Source: Loripinus fragilis
Lineage: Eukaryota > Mollusca > Bivalvia > Lucinida > Lucinidae
Reading direction: 5' to 3'
Length of the DNA stretch: 64,000 nucleotides
Assembly: GCA_964019695.1 (NCBI GenBank)
Contig: OZ026517.1
Span: 56,489,172 to 56,553,171, forward strand
Shown piece after piece: positions 52,480-62,190 of this stretch (position 1 is the first letter of the stretch; the number at the start of each line of letters is the position of its first letter). The notes below the pieces were generated by a model, which saw only the letters and a list, made by a program, of their open reading frames with translations, searched no databases and was not told the DNA's origin. A program made the position numbers and the translations under genes.

Positions 52480-52930
52480 TTTGCAGCAAGAGCTCTATCC
52501 ATTCTGTAATGTTTCTTTTGTTGGCTATCAGAAATTTCACAGCAGGCGACATTTTAAAATTTTGGTCCCTGCTTTAAGAAACCAAATAAAACTTTAATTT
52601 TATGTATATCATTTGTTTCTGTTAGCAACGAGAGCTCTTATCCATTTTGTAATGTTTTCTTTGTTGCCCATCTTTAAAAAGGCTATCAGAAATTTGCAGC
52701 TGAGGACATTTTAAAATTTTGGTCTCTCGCTGCTTTAAGAAACCAAATAAAGACTTATATTTCATCAGAATCATCTGAATTGTTTTTTAATTAGCAACAA
52801 GAGCTCTATACATTTTGTAACATTTTCTTGGATTGCCCATCTTTAAAAAGGCTATCAGAAATTTACATTAACATTTTAAAATTTTGGTCTCTCCTTGCTT
52901 TAAGAAAACAAATAAAGACTTGACATCTCA
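52480..52930 (+). repeat. Tandem repeat, about 155-bp unit, 3 copies
   Basis: 'gcaacaagagctctatccattttgtaatgttt' at about 52483, 52626 and 52795, each followed by 'ggctatcagaaatttgca' and 'ttttaaaattttggtc'. Confidence 0.8.
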
Positions 52931-52944
52931 TGCTAAAGCAGATG

Positions 52945-53040
52945 ATTCACATGAAATATCAGCCTTATTTCCCCCCCATAACCAGAGAAGATAGCAAAAA
53001 ATTTTGTCGTCTACTGCAGTCATGATTGGTGCTAATACAG
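52945..53040. repeat. Hairpin element, family N copy 2 (partial)
   Basis: 'gattcacatgaaatatcagccttatttc' and 'ttgtcgtctactgcagtcatgattggtgc' match the right half of 44215 and 57170. The rest was lost. It runs into the family C copy. Confidence 0.65.
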
Positions 53041-53458
53041 GCTTCGCACAGGCTTGAAAAGTAATTGAATTTAGAGGGCTTTTTTTGAAAAGTCCTTGAA
53101 AATTAAATCAGCCTTGAAAAGTACTGGAAAATCGCTCAAAAGTCTTGAAAAATCATTGAATTCTGCTATTTTCTGTAGCACTTAGCACTGTTGATAGAGA
53201 CCTAAATCAGTATAAAATTGTTGTGCCTTTATTTGGTGCAGCATGCATATGCTTTACCAAATATAGGTACACCAATTTTATACTAATTTTTCAGTACTAA
53301 TGTCTCCATTATCTCAGTCTAGCATTTTTGCAGTAGAATTTTAACACTTAAGATCAGTATTTTTCATTAACTTTAAGTCCTTGAAAGCGTTTGGAGAGAC
53401 CTATAGAAGTCCTTGAAAAGTCCTTGAATTTTACTCATACTTGCCTGAATGAACCCTG
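53041..53458 (+). repeat. CTTGAAAAGT-rich element, family C copy 5
   Basis: GCTTCGCACAGGCTTGAAAA to TTGCCTGAATGAACCCTG. The hairpin centre has been altered (GCAGCATGCATATGCTTTAC). It ends 15 bp before the exon at 53474, so the acceptor's upstream signals overlap or abut the transposon. Confidence 0.87.
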
Positions 53459-53473
53459 TAATCTATTCATCAG

Positions 53474-53688
53474 GTCAAGGTTTGATGGACGAGGAAACTA
53501 CAGTCTACATAGAAACAGAATTTACCAGCTCCAGCAGCTCGTCCGACAGTGATATTGAGACGGACGTGTGTGGCTCGCCGCGGGCTCAGCGAAAGAAACG
53601 TCAGAAAAACTTCCGACCAGAGAAAGTGGAGAGAAGTACAACATTCCGTACACTGAATGAACTATTCTACAATGACAGCCTGCCAGAG
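53474..53688 (+). CDS. TULP4: TULP4-like internal exon (acidic/Ser-rich and basic insert)
   Basis: 215 bp between acceptor CTATTCATCAG (ending 53473) and donor GTATAG (from 53689). Its first two bases finish the Gly codon opened by the previous exon, and it ends in phase 0. It encodes GLMDEETTVYIETEF, then a run SSSSSSDSDIETD, then GSPRAQRKKRQKNFRPEK and FRTLNELFYNDSLPE. The acidic-serine stretch followed by a basic SPR..RKKR block corresponds to the insert that separates parts of the tubby domain in TULP4, where phosphorylation and a nuclear-localisation-like cluster are plausible. The acceptor has a weak polypyrimidine tract and begins 15 bp after a family C transposon. Boundaries rest on phase agreement with the exon at 48828. 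Confidence 0.88.
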
Positions 53689-53815
53689 GTATAGTAAACC
53701 CATTTATTCTGAAGAGAATATTCTTTTCTATGTTATTGCATAAAACACAGTGTCACATGCTATTGACACATGTCCATTTACCTGTGAAAATCCATGTATT
53801 AGCAAGGAAAGTCAT

Positions 53816-53925
53816 TGTGTCCTTGAGCCAGACACTCTATCCTCGGCATAGTACTGGTTCTACCCAGGAAGACAGGAAAAAATGTTGACTGGGAGGTAAA
53901 GCATTAACACAAACAATCAAACAAA
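53816..53925 (+). mobile_element. SINE, strongly 5'-truncated
   Basis: TGTGTCCTTGAGCCAGACAC, then 'tagtactggttctacccaggaagac' and tail AATCAAACAAA. CAAGGAAAGTCAT (53803-53815) and CAAGGAAATTCAT (53926-53938) are a 13-bp target duplication with one mismatch. Confidence 0.85.
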
Positions 53926-54006
53926 CAAGGAAATTCATGTGCTGTTCTTATACGGGCTTGCGGTTATCAATACACTAGTTACAGGCCACTACATTTAAGC
54001 TGATCT

Positions 54007-54211
54007 AGGGAGCACAGTGGCTCAGTGGTAGAGTGCTTGACTCGAGACCGAGTGGTTGCAGGCTTGAGACTCACCAGTATCATAGCATTGTGTCCTTGAG
54101 CAAGAAACATTAATCTTTGCTTAGTACTGGTTCAACCCAGTAAAAGACCCATCCCGACATAATTGAAAGATTGTTGACTGAGACGTAAAGAACCAAATTA
54201 AACAAACAAAA
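54007..54211 (+). mobile_element. tRNA-derived SINE, full length
   Basis: GGGAGCACAGTGGCTCAGTG, B-box region GGCTTGAGACTC, 'tagtactggttcaacccagt' and tail AAACAAACAAAA. Exact 14-bp duplication ATTTAAGCTGATCT at 53993-54006 and 54212-54225. Confidence 0.9.
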
Positions 54212-54225
54212 ATTTAAGCTGATCT

Positions 54226-54526
54226 GTGATTTGCTCTCATATAATAATTGGCCCTGGAAGATGTATAGTGACTGAAAATGTCCAGCCACTTGTTGGCTGA
54301 TATCGGGACAAAATATAGTGCCTTATTTTTCGTAAATCTTGGTGAACATTTTATGCAATAATAGCTATCAAGCTCAGGTCACCTGGGGAGATGTTGAATG
54401 CCTTGATCTTTGCCCTCGCTTTTTAACCTGTTTAATGTTAATGCAATCAAAAAAAATGTTTGAATGTTATTTATTGCATACAATCTGTGTCACACACTTT
54501 TAACAGTCATGTTTCAATGAGCACAG
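54226..54526. other. Intronic stretch between SINEs
   Basis: 'cctggaagatgtatagtgactgaaaatgtccagccacttgttggctg' recurs with changes at about 55470-55520, so it is a local dispersed repeat. No gene. Confidence 0.5.
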
Positions 54527-54731
54527 GGAGCGCAGTGGCTCAGTGGAAGAGTGCTTGATTCAAGACTGAGGGGGGCAGCGGGTTCCAGCCTCACTGATGT
54601 CACTGCGTTGTGTCCTTGAGCAAGACACATTAACCCTAGTTTAGTACTGGTCCAACCCAGAAAGACGCGTCCCTGTTTAACTGAAAGATTGTTGATGGAA
54701 TGTAAAGAATCAAATCAAACAAATAAACAAA
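54527..54731 (+). mobile_element. tRNA-derived SINE, full length
   Basis: GGGAGCGCAGTGGCTCAGTG, B-box region GGGTTCCAGCCTC (one mismatch from the consensus), tail AAACAAATAAACAAA. Exact 13-bp duplication TCAATGAGCACAG at 54514-54526 and 54732-54744. Confidence 0.9.
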
Positions 54732-54744
54732 TCAATGAGCACAG

Positions 54745-55385
54745 AACCATGGATTAACAAGACAATTCATGTAATGTTGATGCACGGTTTTGTTACCTTG
54801 AATATTATACACTCATTCAGGGCTTCTATGTATGCTGAAAACAAATAGAAACACAATAAATGAATAGATTTTGTCAAAGATCAATATTGTAGGGATAACT
54901 CAGTCAACTAGAGATGATAAACTATAGGTGCAACTGCAGTAAGCAGGGTTCCAACAAGCCCTGGAAATCATGGAAAACCTGGAAAATCACTAAAAAAAAA
55001 GTTCCATGCATGGAAAAATCATGGAATTTGAAAAAATCTGAATAATCATACAAAAATCATGGAATTTTGTGAAATAATTTGATGAAACCACCAGCAGCCA
55101 GAAAACTAGCTGTCAGACACACAAGTGTCCGACAGCTAGTTTTCTAGCTACTGGTGGTTTCAAGTTTTAATTATTTCCAAATACATGCATGGTCTACAAG
55201 TATGCTGTTGTTGCTGCATACCACATTAATGCTCAGCGTGGTGACGATGCTGCTAAAAGGGGAGGTTGGAGGCTGGAGGTTGGAGGCTGTGCATTAAATA
55301 GTCATGGAAATTACATTGTTGATCATGATAAATCATGGAAAACTTTTGAATTGTGATTTTGAATTTCTGTGGGAACTCTGAGTAA
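54745..55385. repeat. CATGGAAA-rich hairpin element
   Basis: From about 54945 ('agcagggttccaacaagccctggaaatcatgg') to about 55380 ('aatttctgtgggaactctg'). The central palindrome CTAGCTGTCAGACAC / GTGTCCGACAGCTAG lies near 55106-55139, with 'gaaaccaccagcagccagaaaa' arms. Style resembles family C, but sequence differs. 54745-54944 has nothing recognised. Confidence 0.72.
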
Positions 55386-55771
55386 GCAACCTTTCTATAC
55401 CAATAAATACAATGGTGCTATATATAACAGCTGATAGGTTAATAGCTCAGCCTCTTATATTATGATTGGCCCTGGAAAATGGATAGTGACTGAAAGCGTC
55501 CAGCCATGTGTTGACTGTGAAATGGTGACAAAATATAGTCCCATATTTTTTTCAAATTTGATGAATATTTTGTAAATTTATTCAATAATAGTGATCAGAC
55601 ATGATTTTTCAATGCATTAACATTTGCCAGGTTCCTCTGGAGAGGTTAAAAATCTCGGGCTTTGCTCTCCATTTTAAAGATCTCCCTCGGGACCTAGCAA
55701 ACGTTAATGCATGAAAAAACATGTTTGAACTCTATAAAGTCACGGTGCAACTTCAGCAGTTTTCAAATATA
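55386..55771. other. Intronic stretch
   Basis: Second copy of the local repeat seen at 54235 ('ggccctggaaaatggatagtgactgaaagcgtccagcc'). Otherwise unassigned. Confidence 0.45.
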
Positions 55772-56465
55772 CTGTCCACAAAAAGTAGGGGATATTGGGA
55801 CATAAAAAAGTCTAAAAATAAAAATACTTATTTGTCGCATTAAAAATTTTGTATTTTCATAGAGCAATATGTAAGCCAGTTTTCCTGCTTAATTTGAGGG
55901 CTGAAAATTGGGTAATGTGTTCTTAATGACGTGCCAAAGAAACTAGGGGTCAATACCCAAAGTTCACAAAAAAGTATCAAATTTTGGGGCATGCTTTCGA
56001 TAATGCATGCTAAAGATGCATTATGGATATCTACGTTTTTTAAGATTTTTTTTGCGTACCATAATTTTTATTTCTAGGAGATATGGCGGTGACAAAACTG
56101 TGAAAAATGACACAATTCTCTAAAAAATGACAGATTTTAGCCTCACATTCCTGAAATTTAGGCCAAAGAGATCAAAACAATTTCTGAACATAAAGAATAT
56201 TGAATAACGGATATTTTCTTTAAAAGAAGCATAGTCATTGCATAATCCGTTACCGTGATATTCATGTGTGAAAATTGAAAGGCTACCCCTGGTCTAATTA
56301 TGGTTGTCTCAGAAACATGTGACCAGATTAATCCTTGAAAATTTTATTCATAATGACTGTGAAATGACTTTGCTAATTAATACTAGCTGTTTCGGGTTTA
56401 TGACATTCGTTTGGTAAATGTTATATTTTTTTAATATTAGATTATCCCCTACTTTTTGTGAACAG
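55772..56465. mobile_element. TA-flanked TIR element, CTGTCCACAAAAAGTAGGGG
   Basis: The left end CTGTCCACAAAAAGTAGGGG is mirrored by CCCCTACTTTTTGTGAACAG at 56446-56465, with TA at both borders. 694 bp with no transposase, consistent with a non-autonomous Tc1/mariner element. Confidence 0.86.
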
Positions 56466-56839
56466 TATATGACAATATTTTAGTGGTCCATGGTCCAATC
56501 TCATTTGCTTATTTTCATAGCCATATGCAGTACTAGTAATTATTGAAATTGTACGCAGTGTGAATGGTCTGTATCCAGATAAATATCATGTGCCCAACTT
56601 TGAAAAGTTAAAGGGACATATTACTATCTGTTTGGCTGCCCATCAGTCCATCTAATGGTCAAGCATAGATTGTTAGCAGGGTATCTCATAAACTATACGT
56701 GCTACAGTCTTGAAACATGTAAGCAAATAATAGATGATGATTGGATTACCTGATTAACTTTAGAATTAATTCCAAAAATTATTACCAGAGTTATGGCCCT
56801 TATTTTAAAAAAGGGATCACCCTAATGAACAAGCATAGG
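56466..56839. other. Intronic stretch
   Basis: Bases 56690-56800 ('ctcataaactatacgtgctacagtcttg', 'ccagagttatggccctta') look like a decayed tandem-type repeat. No gene. Confidence 0.4.
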
Positions 56840-57045
56840 GTTAGAGAGAAGCACTGCGGCTCAGTAGTAGAGTGAAAGACTTTGGATCAAAGGGTCACTA
56901 GTTCGAGACTCACAGTAGGCACTGTGTCCTATTTTGCAAGACACTTTATCTTCTGTTTAGAACTGGTTCAACCCAGGGAGACAGAAAAATCTAGATATGA
57001 CTGAAAAATTGATGACTTGGAGGTATAGCATCAATTCTAAAAAAC
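56840..57045 (+). mobile_element. tRNA-derived SINE, divergent copy
   Basis: AGAGAAGCACTGCGGCTCAG, CTAGTTCGAGACTCACAG, 'agaactggttcaacccaggg' and 'gacttggaggtatagcatcaat'. Diverged, resembling the 38448 copy. Confidence 0.72.
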
Positions 57046-57169
57046 ATGATTGCTATTTTTCACTTCACACTTGGCATTTGAGCATGGCTAGTCATGATCC
57101 ATGTATCTGAGAAATTTATGGAAGAATACTTCGAATTAATGTCCGCCATTGTCTCTCTTATGTGTGTTA
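57046..57169. other. Short stretch, nothing recognised
   Basis: No assignment. Confidence 0.3.
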
Positions 57170-57380
57170 ACCCTTAAAACGCCCCCTATTATTTGCAGCA
57201 GACGACATTTTGATTTTGCTCCCTCCATTTTTGAAGCAAAAATAAGGCTTGATTTGGTATGTGAATCGCCTGCTGGCAGACGATTCACATACCAAATCAA
57301 GCCTTATTTGCGCAGAAGCTACAGAGATATGTTCGAAATTTGTCATCTGCTCCAGTCTTGATTGGCGTTTAAAAGGCTAA
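57170..57380. repeat. Hairpin element, family N copy 3
   Basis: 'taacccttaaaacgccccctattatttgcagcag' and hairpin GAATCGCCTGCTGGCAGACG around 57263 with arms 'aataaggcttgatttggtatgt'. The inner arm (ATTTGGTATGTGAATCGCC) differs from copy 1 but is matched on the other side. Confidence 0.83.
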
Positions 57381-57835
57381 GATCTAATTATACGCCTAGG
57401 AGTCTTTAAATGGATCATCTGACTACATCAGTAACCTATTATCTGTCTTTTTGTTTTGTTTCAAGACAGAATTATTGAATATCGGTCGGTTAAAAGAACA
57501 CCTATGTCGTCCATTTTACACGGGAATGGCGTGATCATTCTGGCGGTCCAGCCTCCGCATTACTTTTTCATTATTATTATCTTGTTATAATAAAGTTCTT
57601 ATTTTGTAAGTGAGCATTTGCTTGTGGTAATGATAATGATTAAAACTCTTTGCCTACTAGTGCCGTCCGCTGATAAACTTTGTAAACAATTTGGACCCTG
57701 ATCAGTCTCGATAAGCCTCGTGATGCCAATCAGTGATCCTCGGAATGGATTTTTCTATCACACCCTCACACTCGTGATGGGTTCTTATTGACTATTATGG
57801 ATTTGAATTGGATTTTTGAGTTTGGGCACCGACCA
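57381..57835. other. Intronic stretch
   Basis: A partial family J beginning lies at 57645-57700 ('ctctttgcctactagtgccgtccgctg', 'ggaccctgatcag'). No gene. Confidence 0.45.
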
Positions 57836-57976
57836 AGCCACTCAAAAGATCTTAATGACAAATGGTAGCTTAATGAGCATTGAGCAATACTTTTGACATG
57901 CATTAAGCGACAGTTGGTCTTGAAAACCAATTTTCGGTCTTTTTGAGAGTGGCTGTTTTACACAGGTTTTACTGTA
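57836..57976. mobile_element. TA-flanked MITE, family F copy 4 (left end lost)
   Basis: 'gccactcaaaagatcttaatgacaaatggtagcttaatgag' and right end ACACAGGTTTTACTGTA. The left terminal CAGTAAAACC is missing. Confidence 0.78.
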
Positions 57977-58245
57977 CTTTCAGAGATTATTCTCTTGCAG
58001 CCTCTGATTCAAGAAGGGCAGTTGTCAGTTACTTGCAACAGTTTGTATGCATTAAGTATGGTTAAGCACTAACCTTTTCCTTACTGACAACGACTTTTCT
58101 TATCTGCTGATAACCTTTGCAAACAGTTTGAACCCAGATCAGGACCAACTGAATGTCAGGTCTACACTGTTTGCTCCATTAAAACAGTTTTCAGGAACTG
58201 AAGTACATCTTAATTTGGATGTTCAGACCTGTGACCCCTTGAAAT
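57977..58245. repeat. SINE tail-like fragment and partial J hairpin
   Basis: 58018-58062 (GCAGTTGTCAGTTACTTGCA) resembles the tail at 8180-8210. 58075-58190 holds a partial family J hairpin ('aaacagtttgaacccagatcaggacc'). Confidence 0.5.
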
Positions 58246-58490
58246 ATGAGCCACGACATGTGATTTCCAACAATTGGTATTTTGACAAGTGTAGACTCAG
58301 ACAAGCCTCTGCAGCCTCCACTAAAGCTTAGAAACTGAAAATGGTGTTCAGTCAGTAGCTGAATAGTCATAGAATATTTAAGTGACAAGAAACGGCTCTG
58401 AGCAGACTGCACGTATGTGCAGGCTGGTCTGAGCGTTTGTTGGTGACTCATACCACATTGTTGGAAATCTCATATCGCACCTCATATATA
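58246..58490 (-). repeat. Hairpin MITE, family B copy 5
   Basis: GAGCCACGACATGTGATTTCC, GGCTCTGAGCAGACTGCACG with 'gtgcaggctggtctgagcg', and the end GAAATCTCATATCGCACC. Confidence 0.82.
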
Positions 58491-58794
58491 ATGGACAATC
58501 CTAGGTGGAAAAATCCATCAGAATAGAGTTAATAAAGCTTATAGTCATAAAGCTGCATTTTATTGTGGTCATAAAGCTGCATTTTATTGTGGTATTTCCC
58601 CTAGCTAACATGCAGTTTGTCTTGTCGGATAATTGTTATAATTACTTAAAGAATTACAGAAGCGGATGAAGTATTGATCCCTCCCTTTTATTACTGCTAA
58701 TAGTTTCTGACTGTGACATACCGGGCGTCAGAATGTGTGTTCCAGTTTCAAACTAAAAGCAAGATTAATTAATAGTTACATGTATGTGGTTTGT
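58491..58794. other. Intronic stretch
   Basis: A short direct repeat at 58543-58595 ('gtcataaagctgcattttattgtg' twice). Nothing else. Confidence 0.5.
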
Positions 58795-59215
58795 TTGCCT
58801 GTTCAAGGAGATAATCCACCAGCATTAAGTATGCCTGTTTGAGGAGATAATCCACCAGCATTAAGTATGCCTGTTTGAGGAGATAATCCACCAGCATTAA
58901 GTATGCCTGTTTGAGGAGATAATCCACCAGCATTAAGTATGCCTGCTTGAGGAGATAATCCACCAGCATTAAGTATGCCTGTTTGAGGAGATAATCCACC
59001 AGCATTAAGTATGCCTGTTGAATCCACCAGCGTTAAGTTTAACTGTTGAAGGAGAATAATTCACCAGCGTCAAGTTAGCCTGTTCAAGGAGATAATCCAC
59101 CAGCGATAAATTTGCCTGTTCAAGGAGATAATCCACCAGCCTTATGTTTGCCTGTTCCAGGAAATAATCCACCAGCATAAAGTTCGCCAGTTCGAGGAGA
59201 TAATCCACCAGCATA
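58795..59215 (+). repeat. Minisatellite, 36-bp unit, about 12 copies
   Basis: GGAGATAATCCACCAGCATT recurs every 36 bp from 58807. The first six units are almost identical and the later ones (59035-59215) diverge and vary in length. Because 36 is a multiple of three, long repeat-derived frames exist on the minus strand (repeat LVDYLLKQAYLM), but there is no splice or start context to call a gene. Confidence 0.92.
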
Positions 59216-59489
59216 AAAAGAATCTATCAAAGGTCCGGGAGTGGTAGATAGAAAAATCAGTCTAAGGATCGCTGTATGGCATCACTTTGTCAGTGCAATT
59301 TCTCCACTGGCTGGTGGCTTTGCATTAAGTTTTACAGGGGTGATTAGTCTAAGGTCTAGTTAAGCATATAACATATACCGTAACTAGCATGGGCTTAGGC
59401 TGCTTGTCCAGGGGCAGGTATAGGATCTCTGGAAGGGGGGTTCATATGTGTAGAGCTGAGGTTGGCTTTGCTGATTTTATTGCATTTTT
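59216..59489. other. Short intronic stretch
   Basis: Nothing recognised. Confidence 0.35.
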
Positions 59490-59760
59490 CTTAAATATCC
59501 CATGAAAATGAAATAATTTGGTCTCGGTGAGACCAAATTATTTCCTTTAATGGGATATTTAAAAACTGGGGGCTGGAGTGGGGGATCGAGCGAAACCCCC
59601 CCCAAACCCCCTCTGGATCCGCCACTCTTTACTGAGTATTTCGAGTAGCAACAATACAAGATTTTTTTTTAAATGGTTAAATTTATAAACTCCAATGAGG
59701 TATAGGGCCCTTATTTGGCGCACAAATATTGGACAGGAAAACATTTCAGCAGTTTTCTCC
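59490..59760. repeat. Hairpin element with GAAATAATTTGGTCTC core
   Basis: TAAATATCCCATGAAAATGA (59491) pairs with 'ttaatgggatattta' at 59548-59562. The inner core is AATTTGGTCTCGGTGAGACC. The following 'gggggctggagtgggggatcgagcg ... cctctggatccgccac' is C/G-rich repeat. Confidence 0.7.
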
Positions 59761-59799
59761 TACTATATGGGCCTCGACGCGAGTTAACCTGTCTTCGGG

Positions 59800-60005
59800 G
59801 GTTTGCGAACAAAATAGGCGCAGACTAGCCTGCACATCTGCGCAGACTGATCAGCACCTTTGTTATTTGCTTTTTGAAAAGTGTCACATCTGAGCATTCC
59901 ACAGGTGAAATTTCGATTTTCTAACTAGTCACTGAAGCTAAGAAGACAGGTTTGAGTGTCGCTTTGTCGGAAACCCTGAAGACAGGTTTTCTTGCGACGA
60001 GACCC
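59800..60005. repeat. Dispersed repeat, family I copy 3
   Basis: GCGAACAAAATAGGCGCAGAC, 'ctaactagtcactgaagctaagaagac', and GAAGACAGGTTTTCTTGCG. Confidence 0.75.
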
Positions 60006-60354
60006 ATATAATTCATCCATTTCTCAGCAATGATGGCTCCTTGATCTGTATGTCTGCAATAGACCCAATCTAATCAGCAAAAAAACAAAAATCTACAGGA
60101 AAAACAGAATTTACGACCTCTGTCTGGCCTCTTGGTCTGGCATAGTGACTTGTACTTGGTTCTTGGAACCAAATTACTTAGAAACGACAAAAAATGTACA
60201 AACAAAATAGTCCTAGAACAGACTGCTCCTGGAGGAGATAACTGGTGAGCCTGGAACCTTGGAAAATTAGTTTTCCTTGAAAAAACACCATTGGACCCCT
60301 CTATAAAATAAAATAAGTTTGGATTAAAAAAAATCACATATTCAACAGTTGGAC
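60006..60354. other. Intronic stretch, nothing recognised
   Basis: Possible decayed K hairpin at 60210-60245 (ACAGACTGCTCCTGGAGGAG). No gene. Confidence 0.4.
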
Positions 60355-60490
60355 AATTTTTTTACACCTACTGTAAAACACTTGTGTTTGGCGGGTATTT
60401 TTATTTGGCGCTATTGGCGGTAAAAACAAAAATCGCCAAAATATGAGATACAGTTACAAATTCAGTCACACAATAAGCAATAAATGGACT
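60355..60490 (-). repeat. Dispersed repeat, family Q copy 2
   Basis: GCGGGTATTTTTATTTGGCG and 'acaataagcaataaatggac' are the complement of the copy at 48598. Confidence 0.77.
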
Positions 60491-60492
60491 GT

Positions 60493-61134
60493 AAAGCCCT
60501 GGTTACACATTCACGATTTTGGGCCACGGCAGAGCTCAGATTCACCCCGATTTGTCAAATAGGGATAGATTCGCATGATTCTCAGTAGCGCCGTTGTGCC
60601 GTCGTGATGCACCAGTGTGAATAGTTGTAGTACCGTAATGATTCTTGAAGAATCGTGGTGATTCGGGAACCTCGAGGACAGCGCTACGACGAGTTTAACG
60701 GTTTAAACTTGTCGGGGTGAATCGTTTTGGATTGTGGGCGTGGTCTAGATCGTAGCTCTATTGTAGCGAGATCTGGATCATTCCTAGCGGCACCGTGGTA
60801 GTATTCGTCGTCAGTCTCGGGCTTAAGGGGCTAATCGGTGTATCATCTGCCATCACGATTCACCCCTGACTCATCCTGATTCAGCCAGATTCACCACGAA
60901 CACAGTACGACTGTCCTACAGTTATGTCGTGGCGCTACCGTAGTGGCACTGTAGTAGCATCGTCATGAATCGTATTGGATTCATAGAGACACCGAAGGAA
61001 CATCGTGAGACTTGTAGTGATTTCTGAATTTTCTGTTTTAACCATCCCGATGCATCCCGATTTCACAGTATAGGTCACATCGGAAAGAATCGTGATGAAT
61101 CGTAGCAAGAATCGGGAATGTGTAACTGGGGCTT
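60493..61134. mobile_element. TIR element, AAGCCCTGGTTACACATTC ends
   Basis: Left AAGCCCTGGTTACACATTC and right GAATGTGTAACTGGGGCTT are inverted. The interior is rich in 'atcgtgatgaatcg' and 'gattcacc' motifs in both directions and more GC-rich than its surroundings. 642 bp, no transposase. Confidence 0.78.
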
Positions 61135-61229
61135 GAGCGACACATCCTTTAATAGTATGTTGTTATCTCAACATTCGAATGACAGAGTATATGTTTCAAA
61201 GTAGAGTAAACCACTCCTTAAAAAGGGCT

Positions 61230-61390
61230 ATTATTAAAGGAAAGAATATGCTCCCCATAGGGAGCATATTCTTTCCTTTAAAAGTAGTCCCTATGAGAAT
61301 AGACAATAACTTTAAAGGACATTAAATTGAGAAACTGGCAAAATTGAACTACGCCAATATTTCAATATTTTATAGTCACCAAATTTTGAC
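61230..61390 (-). repeat. Hairpin element, family M copy 2
   Basis: AAGAATATGCTCCCCATAGG with 'gagcatattctttcc' near 61241-61276, then 'aataactttaaaggacattaaattgagaaac', the complement of the copy at 47145. Confidence 0.8.
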
Positions 61391-61484
61391 ACAGTGAAGT
61401 GGTTTACAGGCGAAGCTTCCACATGCCTACCAAACCATCGAATGCTCAACATCAGGTTGAATGTTAAAAACAATTGAACCAGGA

Positions 61485-61739
61485 AAAGAATAAAAAAATC
61501 GGGGAATGTCATGCAACAGGCTATTGATTCCTACGTTTGTGGTATAAATTTGAGGTCAGAAAGTTCTCTCGTTTTGTCAGATTTACTTTTCCCGTAAAGT
61601 GTACCCGAATTCGACAGTAACATGTTTATAGCGCGAAAAGTAAATATGACCTAATGAGAATACTATCTGAGCTCGCATTTATACCACAAACGTGGGATTC
61701 CATAGGCTGTTGCATGGCATTCCCTGATTTTTTATTTTC
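61485..61739. repeat. Fold-back element
   Basis: GGGGAATGTCATGCAACAGG (61501) pairs with 'cctgttgcatggcattccc' in near-inverse form at about 61704-61724. 'tttgtggtataaat' is matched by 'atttataccacaaa'. Stem about 70 bp, loop about 110 bp. Confidence 0.78.
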
Positions 61740-62084
61740 TTCATAGAGCAATTGTTTTTCATATTCGAGCATATGTTGAGCATTCGATCGTTTGGCAGGC
61801 GTGTTCCAAGGAGTGTTCTACAAGACAATTACTCCGACTATAAAAAAGAAAGTTACAATTTTCTGTATCTGTCAGTTTTCCTCCATTCACTTTGAAATAA
61901 ACCAGTTTAATCAGCTGATCCTTATGCCTTGTATCCTCCTCATTTCCTGTCACTGTCTGATGATATTTACACAATCTTTGACACAAGTGCCTGTTTCATA
62001 ATTCTCATGGCACAATCAGGGGAAAAGGCGGCACTTATTACCACAACAGGTAGGCAGCAATCGAAAATGTTACTACTATCGAGG
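61740..62084. other. Intronic stretch, nothing recognised
   Basis: No assignment. Confidence 0.35.
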
Positions 62085-62190
62085 AATGTAGATCAAAAAT
62101 AGTTAGAAACAGAGTTTTTTTATTGCCATTTGTCGCATGACTGGCGACTAATGGCAATAAAAACACTGTTTGTAGAGATTTTTGATCCGT
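62085..62190. repeat. Hairpin element
   Basis: ATCAAAAATAGTTAGAAACA (62092) pairs with 'tgtttgtagagatttttgat'. The centre TATTGCCATTTGTCGC pairs with 'gcgactaatggcaata'. Confidence 0.78.

Noticed and set aside
58001..58060. Possible sixth TULP4 exon: good acceptor (TTCTCTTGCAG), donor GTTAAG, 60 bp and phase 0, reading PLIQEGQLSV.
   Set aside because: The sequence GCAGTTGTCAGTTACTTGCA and what follows resembles the SINE-like tail at 8180-8210, and the peptide does not match the expected next part of the tubby domain.
58769..59214. Minus-strand ORFs of 12-residue repeats (LVDYLLKQAYLM).
   Set aside because: Explained by the 36-bp minisatellite.
58795..59215. CRISPR-like array.
   Set aside because: The repeats are contiguous with no unique spacers, and the DNA is eukaryotic.
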